This document shows positions 30,101 to 36,285 of a DNA stretch of 36,285 nt, in pieces. Location: contig NW_023365794.1 in assembly GCF_000003815.2 (NCBI RefSeq), positions 64,367-100,651 on the forward strand. The letters run 5' to 3'. Every line of letters starts with the position of its first letter. Position 1 is the stretch's first letter. The notes under the pieces are model-generated. The model saw only the letters and a program-made list of their open reading frames with translations. It was not told the origin of the DNA and searched no databases. The translations under genes were made by a program, and so were the position numbers. The DNA comes from Branchiostoma floridae. Its lineage: Eukaryota; Chordata; Leptocardii; Amphioxiformes; Branchiostomatidae.

Positions 30101-30403
30101 AATCTGATTACATTTATTAATGTATCTTCAACCAACTAAAATCTAAAAAATAACATGTGATCAAGCCTTCCCTCCTTTGGTTACTAGAAGATATCTACCA
30201 TGAAATCCAAGGTAGCACCCTCTCACAAATACTTGATATCTTTCAGGTATGTCGTCTTCAACAACAAACTAAGAGGTGACGAAGCAACTCCACAGCGTCT
30301 TCAGCTTGTGGAATGCATCCAGGCTGTCATGAAGAATACTGGAGGAAAAAAATACAAGATTCCAGACAGGCCAAAGCCATCTACAATATGTTCCTATCAA
30401 TAA
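26894..30403 (+). CDS. CARD-TIR-AIG1 (GIMAP-type GTPase) gene, seven exons, 3' part frameshifted
   Basis: Exons 26894-27197, 27352-27822, 28066-28143, 28294-28376, 28593-28742, 29622-29970 and 30247-30403. All borders are GT/AG and all phases match except for one missing base inside exon 6. Allowing for it, the product is about 530 aa: CARD (5-90), TIR (102-250), a linker (about 259-312) and an AIG1/GIMAP GTPase (313-500). CARD joins death-fold assemblies; TIR domains either scaffold or cleave NAD+; AIG1 GTPases act at membranes. The combination suggests an immune effector or adaptor, which is inference. It is divergent from the CARD-TM-NB-ARC gene. The frameshift and an altered P-loop mean the GTPase part may be dead, or the shift may be an assembly error. 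Confidence 0.85.
27352..27822 (+). CDS. Exon 2: TIR domain
   Basis: A symmetric phase 1-1 exon encoding a complete TIR: strand A RVFVIHAGEDKDSFV, BB-loop DDVSIRPGDVS, strand C/D LELAVIVVSTS and the box YWPRLEYE. The Glu of the W-x3-E box (about residue 182) is at the position of the catalytic Glu of NAD+-cleaving TIRs such as SARM1, but scaffold TIRs also keep this motif, so activity is undecided. Acceptor TATTTCCAG, donor GTATGT. Confidence 0.92.
28066..28376 (+). CDS. Exons 3-4: linker
   Basis: Two short exons (28066-28143, phase 1-1; 28294-28376, phase 1-0) encoding a low-complexity linker rich in Ala, Gly and Ser (APFLLASGAIARPQGFQ, then GSSGSEGSDPKFGALRG). Supported only by splice borders and phase consistency with the TIR and AIG1 exons. 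Confidence 0.65.
28593..28742 (+). CDS. Exon 5: AIG1 G1/P-loop
   Basis: Exactly 50 codons, phase 0-0. It encodes YTVVMVGKTGHGKGALGNSI, the GIMAP-type P-loop, where the Ser/Thr that follows the P-loop Lys and binds Mg2+ is Gly (codon GGC, one base from AGC). Acceptor TCTCCTAG, donor GTGAGC. Confidence 0.88.
28743..29621 (+). other. Intron 5 with a dispersed repeat
   Basis: At about 28850-29100 is a segment (TAGGACGTTATAAAATGGAG, then CCACCACACTTATCGAAAAG and AGTAGGAATTATTCCCGG) that resembles a SINE or LINE tail widespread in invertebrate deuterostomes. It ends near an AATAAATTGAATTAAA stretch. The identity is a recollection of the pattern, not a match I could run. The rest shows nothing. Confidence 0.4.
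29622..29970 (+). pseudogene. Exon 6: AIG1 G3/G4, one-base frameshift
   Basis: The entry frame gives GIILHVLDTPGMY (G3, DTPG) and VNAVLLVIAFGIKFTMVEKD. From about 29823-29830 the homology moves to the next frame, FKYGIVIFTHGDKL (G4-type THGD). The exon is 349 nt, whereas the flanking phases need 350, which fits a one-nt deletion. Read as given, translation stops at 29961-29963 and loses G4 and G5. Confidence 0.85.
30247..30403 (+). CDS. Exon 7: AIG1 G5 and C-terminus
   Basis: Starts by completing Arg: RYVVFNNKLRGDEA, matching the GIMAP G5 box (R-Y-x-x-F-N-N). It ends IPDRPKPSTICSYQ and stop. Acceptor ATCTTTCAG. It lacks the long coiled-coil tail of many GIMAPs. Confidence 0.85.
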
Positions 30404-30508
30404 GTTTTTCTTCCACTATTGACAGGATGTTTCTGTCTACAATATTTTCTGTTGCACTATTGAAAGGAACATACTGTTAATACGACTTTTTCTTGCACTA
30501 TTGACAGG

Positions 30509-30514
30509 AATAAA
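30509..30514 (+). terminator. Candidate polyadenylation signal of CARD-TIR-AIG1
   Basis: AATAAA 106 nt after the stop codon. The short 3' UTR contains three copies of CACTATTGA[CA]AGGA (near 30414, 30456 and 30497). Confidence 0.5.
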
Positions 30515-31596
30515 TTTGCTAAGAGCCAATCAGAGTATACCTTACAACCTTTGATTGTCTTCAGAATAATACCTCAGCTCATCCTGTCTGCCCTGACCCT
30601 TTATGTAGCCCTGACCTGGAAGGCTTGCTTGGTTCTACAGTCCTGGGTACTAGGCATGGGTCGAGACAGGATGATTTCAGGATACACAGCATCTTGATCA
30701 ATACATTCATGAAAAATGTCAATATAATAATGTTGTTCAAAGATACAACTTCAAGCTTTTTGCTTTCAGCAACTTTTGCACATGATGACTAAAACACAAC
30801 TTTCATTGAATAAATATGTATCTGGAGTACAGAACAGTACAATGATAGCTACATTTAGATTCTACCAACTTTAAGGACTTACATCATTACTTCTATATCT
30901 TTGAGCATTTTCCAACCGTAACAGTCATAATATAATTAGATATTAGCAAACAATCTTTTACTTGACTTTAAAACCTAGCAAAAGCAAACTTGAAACATTG
31001 TGTTGTATTCAAAAGTATTGGTGTTGGGATCAAACAAATTTACTCCATAGTATGTGATGCAACAATATTCTCTATACTAGTACTCTACACATTTTTAAGG
31101 ACGTGATGACCTATTTGTGAACATAAGTTGCAATGTGACAAGAAGCAAGGTGCATACTACTGTAATGACATATTATACATTCAGTTCAATGTGAATTTAA
31201 CAATGATTGGCACACTCTAAAAATTTACCTTACCTTAGCACTTAAAACTTAAATAGATTATGAAATCTGATCTGGCCAGCTGATAAGTGATAGTGTAATG
31301 AAAAATACTTTTGATGCTATGATATGCCTTGTATCACTAATCTGTGTGTGTGTGTGTTGTTTTGTCTCAATGAGAGATTCTAATTCTAAAGAGAATTCAT
31401 AGCCCAGGGAAAATAGCTATTTTGCAAATAAAATCTCAGTGCAATTAGGGAGTACTAGGATAAACCGTGTATGTTACCTGTGCATGCGTCCCTAAAACCA
31501 AACTCCAAACATATTCCCAGTTTGGTCTAGCCAGCTTTTGTCAATGAGCCATTGGCAGACAGACAATTACACTATATGCTGGGAACTTAAAATTTA
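30515..31596. other. Intergenic spacer between convergent genes
   Basis: AT-rich, with a short GT run near 31344-31358. No open frame or repeat I recognise. Confidence 0.5.
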
Positions 31597-32173
31597 CGAG
31601 GGGCGTGCAATTAGTAATGGTCCTGACCCATTTCCCATAGCAGGAGATTAATGAAACTTGGCACAGTTATTAGTCTTTCTCTTCATAGGAATCACCCAGA
31701 GTTATGCATTTCTCCCATCGTTTGATGCAGCTCTGGACACCGATTTTGTAGGACACCCCAGGTTGGTCCTCCAACTGATGCCTCATCAATGGCACAAGAG
31801 GGACGACCAGGTCTGGGAGCTGTTTCCACAGACTTCCAGCCACGTTTGAATTCAGGATGCCAGCGTTTTACAAGGTCATATGATGGGGCATCATCACCAT
31901 AAGTTTCATTTATTTCATCAAAAGTCTTCTTTGGTGTGCGTCCTTTCAAATACAAAAACCGGATCACTGCGCGACACTCAACTGGTTCCATTTCACACCT
32001 GGTCCATTTCGCACCTGACTAAGTTCAAACACCAGTAAATCAGAAACCACAATTAATTCAGAGCTGTCTTTTGCAACATAACCCATAGAGATATGAATTA
32101 TTACACATACAAAATTTCATTTAGATCAGACAACTGGAAGTGGGTCAGGACCATTACTTATTGCACGCCCCTC
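31597..32173 (-). mobile_element. Internally deleted mariner element
   Basis: 577 bp with terminal inverted repeats of about 38 bp differing at two positions. Both ends begin CGAGGGGCGTGCAAT and are flanked by TA, as expected for Tc1/mariner insertion. It holds the start of a transposase but not the catalytic core. It begins 48 bp beyond the MCMDC2 stop and probably forms part of that gene's 3' UTR. Confidence 0.88.
31692..31991 (-). pseudogene. Mariner transposase N-terminal fragment
   Basis: 99 codons. The first 70 match the HTH_48-type DNA-binding part of mariner transposases (ECRAVIRFLYLKGRTPKKTF, then YDLVKRWHPEFKRG and PRPGRPS). The remainder does not resemble the DDE domain, consistent with an internal deletion joining N- and C-terminal ends. 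Confidence 0.85.
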
Positions 32174-32220
32174 GTAAACCTTTCACCACACTCCAATGAT
32201 GTTGTTGTCCCCAGTCCACC

Positions 32221-35200
32221 TCACTCCTCCGGCTGCCTGATAGTGAGGTCCTGGGCATGGCTGGAGATCAGGCGGAGCAACTGCAGGTGGAACTGTTCCA
32301 TCTGGGTGTCATTCTGTAGAGAAAAAATGTTGAAATGGACAAATGAATTACATATATGCCCACTTCTGCTACTGTCATAGGTAAGCGTCTAAAACCACAC
32401 ATATAAAAAGTTAACCAGGACACTCATACTCACAGAGTGCAACTGATTTACATGTATAGCAATGAATCTATGCTGTTCCAATTGTGTCTCACTCTAGAGA
32501 GGAACACCACTGACATTACCAAATGATGTAATAGCTATGCTCACTTCTGCTACAGTCATAGGTAAGGGTTTAAAACCACACATATGAAAAGTATACTGGT
32601 ACACTCAGAGAGTGCAAATTTCTGCCCATGCAGCATTAAAAGTTTGCTCCATCATATTCTGCAGTTCAAAAGTAAGCTGCTAGGGGACATTTCCTGTTTC
32701 ATTCTACAGCTTTCTTCAAATCAGTAAACATCTGATTTATAGCAATGAATCCTTGCTGCCCAGGTAAGGATTCCTGTTGATCTGAGTGTCTGGCTTTAAA
32801 GCATGATGCTCCAAGAAAGTACTTTGGGTTTTACCAATGCTCCGGCCAAGTCTCACAAAAGTATATTATGTACAACAGATTAGTGCTAATGCTAGCTCAC
32901 CTAAAAAACTAAGGGATATCCAGTTGACAGACATGATATCAAGTCGATGGGCGGTGATCTAAAATTGCGCTATTTCAAAATATTGCAATTTGAAACCACC
33001 ATCCATCAATTTGACATTATCAATCTCAAAACAACCATTTCTAAAAACAATGGATACATTTACATGAAGGAAAGTTGACTTACTTCCTTCCCCAGGTACT
33101 GTACAATGTTGCCATGTCTGAAGTGAGGTGTGGGCTGTACCCCCAGGATGGAGTACCCGTATCTGGAGGTAACAGACTCTTCAAACAGGGAGATGGACAC
33201 CAGAGCATCCTCTTCTGCCACATACGTCCTCAGGCTCAGTCTGCATAGAAGCAATACATTACACTCAGGGCAAGAGCTGAACAACACTAAATCACATTTT
33301 CAATGGTATAAATAGATTGTGACACCAGTTGGATGCAATAAAGAAATATGTAACTGAAACTTTCTCCACTAAAACTAACATGCTAACAAAATTGGATTTG
33401 TAATATTATAATTGAATATGATCCATGATGGAAAATAATCATTTCACAGACAAGACATGCAGAACTTATAACATTTGTCAATGAAGTCTGTTTGAACTAC
33501 TAAAATTAAACTTTTGGTCACACAATGCATGCTGCATCAATAAAAAGGGGGTATAGTTATACCACTTTGTATGTAAGTATCATACCTTCTATCTCTCACT
33601 GAAAGATCCCTCACTAGGATCAAATAACAATTAGTAAACGTTGTGCATAAGAGAAGTGATTTTCCTTACTTTGCATGAGCACAAGCTACAGAAGTGAGAG
33701 TCCTGAGAGCTGTGGGAGGGAAGGGGCAGCTCTGTATGCTGTTGGACCTGAGTCTGCGGGAGGAGATGAAGTACCCCTGGAGTAGGTACTCAGCAGGGGG
33801 GGTCAGCTGGGGATGGAGGCAACACGCTACCTGGAGAAACTGGACATGAGGAAAAGTACAATCTGCATCATTTCTGAGAGAAAATAGAGATCTGAGAGAG
33901 AGAGACAGAGAGAGACAAAGAGGGAGGGAGACAGAGAGACACAGAGAGAGAGTGAGAGAGAGACAGATGTGTACAGAGAGACACACATTGAGAGAAACAC
34001 AGAGACACAGAGAGAGAGAGAGACCGAGAGTAGTAACTACCAAGTCCTTACAGGTGTGCAGGTTTTGAGAACCATAAGAATAATAAGACATAGATCTAGA
34101 ATTGAACTCATGGCTGCAGTCTTACAAGTATGAAGAAAATTTAATTCATCAGACTCTACCTGTAGCAGCCATAAGTCATTGACAAACATTGCTACAAAAT
34201 TTTCATCAACATACATGACATTGTGTGGCATGGAGTCTTCACTGACCTGTTTTATATCCTTTGCACTGAGAAGTTCACCAACATTCTCCAGGTCTTCTTC
34301 TTTAAGCGTTGCACAGTTCAGTATGTCTTCAACAAGCAGGCTGTCAGCATACATGTCTCCTGTCTCACTGGTGCTGTCAGTGTAACACACCAGACTGAAG
34401 CAGTCGGCCAGGGTCTTGGACACATTGCCTAGTTCCTACATGGTTCACAAGACAACAAAATGCTGAAACTCCTTGATATACACTGTATAGTAAGTAGCAT
34501 CTCAGAATTGGTCTACATTGAATGCATTGATGTCAGAAACAAAGCTTGTCACTGTAATACAGGACTGTCTTCAGCTTTATTTTTTTCATCCCTTTTATTG
34601 TTTTGGAGTCAATGTTGTTGATTTTCCTTGTAAAATCTGCCATTTTAAGCTTATGAAAACACATTTTCATCAATTTTCTGTACTGAAGTTCAGATTTTTG
34701 GGACAGATGGGGTGAAATTTTTGTCCGTTCCAACAAGCAAATATCCGTCCCGGGACGGAGGGATGGGTCCTGGTGACAGCCTTGTAATCACACGTAACTG
34801 TAGGAATACTTGTGTGGTGCAAAGTCCAAGAATTACGATCAGACATTACCTGCTGGAGGAAGAGGTCTGCACCTGCCGTTGCAGCTGGTTTCCTGCAGCT
34901 GTTTGGGTCTGTGTAGGCCCAGATGCTGCACCTGATGGGCAGGTCCAAGCTCTGAAGTACCCCGCTGTCTCCATACTTCTTGGGTATCTGGAATTCCAAA
35001 TTGTTAGCTCAAGATATCAAGCTAGACTGATTTTTTATCCAGAAGTAAAATTATTCATGAACACATTGAACTATAGAGCTCAATCATGATATGATAAATT
35101 CATTTTGCTCAAACATACATGCTGCTGCTTTAGTGAAAGTCCTCACAAATTGTGTATTTGTCCCTGGTACTAAATGACACACTTTCTCTACCATCCTGTC

Positions 35201-35610
35201 CTTGGTGATGAATGACACACACTTACTCTACCATCCCTGTCCCTGGTGCTGAATGACACACACTTACTCTACCATCCCTGTCCTTGGTGCTGAATGACAC
35301 ACACTTACTCTACCATCCCTGTCCCTGGTGCTGAATGACACACACTTACTCTACCATCCCTGTCCTTGGTGCTAAAAGACACACATTTACTGTATCATCC
35401 CTGTCCCTGGTGCTGAATGATACACACTAATACAACAGGCTGCAAATAGATACCAAAAGACATCTATTCAGACCTGCACAGTGACAACGTCCTTCTCCAT
35501 GACCCCCTGCAGACTGGACTGGACATCTCGCTTCACCTGTCCCAGGTCTCCTAGGAAACAGCATCCTCCGTGGCTGAGGAGGAGGGAACCTGCATCGATG
35601 CTGCAAGTCC
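32221..35610 (-). CDS. MCMDC2: MCM domain-containing protein 2 (MCMDC2), 3' part, six exons
   Basis: Exons in transcript order are 35610-35474, 34987-34850, 34435-34160, 33830-33670, 33240-33084 and 32313-32221. All phases are consistent and the last ends in TGA. Recognised parts: CSIDAGSLLLSHGGCCFLGD (MCM AAA+ Walker B area), IPKKYGDSG and CSIWAYTD, YLLQGYFISSRRLRSNS, and CAHAK joined to LSLRTYVAEEDALVSISLFE (the helical lid). MCMDC2 is a divergent MCM relative needed for meiotic double-strand-break repair and homologue pairing in mouse. Canonical MCM Walker B IDEFD reads LGDLG here. The first exon shown begins in phase 2 of a codon, so earlier exons lie beyond the right edge. The donor GTCTGA at 35473 is weak. 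Confidence 0.85.
32314..33083 (-). other. MCMDC2 last intron with duplicated exon-like units
   Basis: A segment covering the 3' splice site and start of the last exon (about 32290-32440) is repeated at about 32470-32620, and more weakly near 32740-32800. Shared strings include CACTTCTGCTAC[TA]GTCATAGG and TAAAACCACACATAT. The rest is plain intron. Confidence 0.65.
32389..32493 (-). pseudogene. Duplicated MCMDC2 terminal exon, possible alternative 3' exon
   Basis: After a TCTAG acceptor the frame reads SETQLEQHRFIAIHVNQL and stops after 34 codons. The true last exon reads NDTQMEQFHLQLLRLISS. It starts in the same phase 0, so it could be spliced, but conservation is weak and the acceptor is poor. 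Confidence 0.4.
33241..33669 (-). other. MCMDC2 intron
   Basis: 429 nt between the exon ending AHAK and the LSLRTYV exon. AT-rich, nothing recognised. Confidence 0.6.
33893..34024 (+). repeat. (GA)n-rich microsatellite
   Basis: About 130 bp of GAGA/GACAGA/CACAGAGA purine-rich repeat in an MCMDC2 intron. On the transcribed strand it is a long polypyrimidine stretch upstream of the exon starting at 33830. Open frames on the minus strand here are repeat artefacts. Confidence 0.85.
34436..34849 (-). other. MCMDC2 intron
   Basis: 414 nt, phase 0. No repeat or extra exon seen. Confidence 0.6.
35158..35430. repeat. 41-bp minisatellite
   Basis: About seven copies of a 41-bp unit (CTGTCC[CT]TGGTGCTGAATGA, then CACACACTTACTCTACCATC). 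Exact spacing of 41 bp between the copies at 35237 and 35278. TCCCTGG and TCCTTGG alternate, giving an 82-bp higher-order period. It occupies an MCMDC2 intron. Confidence 0.88.
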
Positions 35611-35739
35611 CTACAAAGAGATTATGAACATCTAAGTTAGAATGATTTTCCTATTACCTGTGTACAGATTGATACAAGCAGGTTGTATGTTGCTAGCTAT
35701 CACTATAGACTAAGCCAACTAGGCATATGACTATTTGAC

Positions 35740-36215
35740 ACTGATGGGGATACAGAAACTACTGGGAGTACAGACACTGGTGAGGGTATGGACACCATTG
35801 GGGTACGGGCACTGGGGGTACAGACACATCTGGGGTATGGACACTACTGGGTGTACGGAAACTACTGGGGGTACAGACACTTCTGGAGTGCGGACCCTTC
35901 TGGGGATACGGACCCTTCTGGGGATACAGACACTACTGGGGGTACGGACCCTTCTGGGGATACGGACCCTTCTGGGGATACAGACACTACTGGGGGTACG
36001 GACCCTTTTGGGGGTACGGACCCTTCTGGGGATACGGACCCTTCTGGGGATACGGACCCTTCTGGGGATACAGACACTACTGGGGGTACGGACCCTTTTG
36101 GGGGTACGGACCCTTCTGGGGATACGGACCCTTCTGGGGATACGGACCCTTCTGGGGGTACAAACAATACAGGGGGTTCAGACACTACTCAGGGTACAGA
36201 TGCTAAAGGAGGTAC
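35740..36215. repeat. 18-bp minisatellite with 90-bp higher-order unit
   Basis: Repeats of about GGGGATACGGACCCTTCT. Between about 35971 and 36150 five 18-mers form a block that recurs at exactly 90 bp. Because 18 is divisible by 3, both strands stay open for over 100 codons (TLLGIR and SVSPEG hexapeptides), which is an artefact. It lies upstream of the first visible MCMDC2 exon, probably in an intron. Confidence 0.9.
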
Positions 36216-36285
36216 GGAAAAGAAAATTCAAGGTAAATTGAAGATGATAAATTTGAAATCCACCTGTGCCATGGGTGTCTTTAGT

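Noticed and set aside
33666-34091. Minus-strand frame with long Leu/Ser/Cys repeats
   Set aside because: The repetitive part is the GA microsatellite read in reverse. Only 33670-33830 is real, as an MCMDC2 exon.
35735-36241. 168-codon plus and 107-codon minus frames of hexapeptide repeats
   Set aside because: They exist only because the minisatellite period (18) is a multiple of three; no start context, domain or exon links.
1-36285. tRNA, rRNA, CRISPR arrays or prokaryotic-type operons
   Set aside because: None seen. Repeats present are tandem minisatellites or transposons, and genes are spliced, so bacterial features are not expected.

Overview
The window looks like invertebrate-chordate genomic DNA, most probably amphioxus (Branchiostoma). 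All recognisable genes are metazoan and split into short exons with consensus GT/AG borders. The immune genes use CARD, TIR, NB-ARC and AIG1 modules in combinations of the kind expanded in amphioxus, and the spacers are full of LINE tails, MITEs and minisatellites. A run of 100 N at 25601-25700 is an assembly gap. I had no database search, so species and orthology calls rest on protein motifs.

Layout. (1) About 1-1890: no gene recognised; two small palindromic MITEs share their termini. (2) 12783 to 2580, minus strand: a complete six-exon AIF1 (allograft inflammatory factor 1, EF-hand) gene of 144 codons. Its 7-kb first intron holds a 1.07-kb inverted-repeat transposon and a cluster of immune-type transcription-factor motifs. 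(3) 14290-15005: tandem repeats of about 160 bp followed by a hairpin, resembling a pearl/Helentron-type element. (4) 25096 to 15431, minus strand: a four-exon gene for a predicted 1,339-aa protein with CARD, transmembrane helix, NB-ARC STAND NTPase and a long alpha-helical C-terminus with a triple Cys repeat. A 4.2-kb L1-like LINE with a 9-bp target-site duplication sits in its last intron. (5) 26894-30403, plus strand: a seven-exon gene for CARD, TIR and AIG1/GIMAP GTPase domains, diverging from gene 4 across about 1.8 kb that contains the gap. Its AIG1 part has a one-base frameshift and an altered P-loop. (6) 31597-32173: an internally deleted mariner with near-perfect inverted repeats. (7) 35610 to 32221, minus strand: the 3' part of MCMDC2, a divergent MCM protein of meiotic recombination, continuing past the right edge, with minisatellites in its introns.

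The most interesting feature is the head-to-head pair 4/5. A CARD-bearing, possibly membrane-anchored NB-ARC sensor shares an intergenic region with a CARD-bearing TIR/GTPase protein. A plausible but untested reading is a co-regulated sensor/effector pair joined by CARD-CARD contacts, comparable in layout to divergently paired plant NLR genes. The exon borders joining the CARD, TIR, TM and NB-ARC modules are all phase 1, so modules could be shuffled or skipped without breaking the frame.
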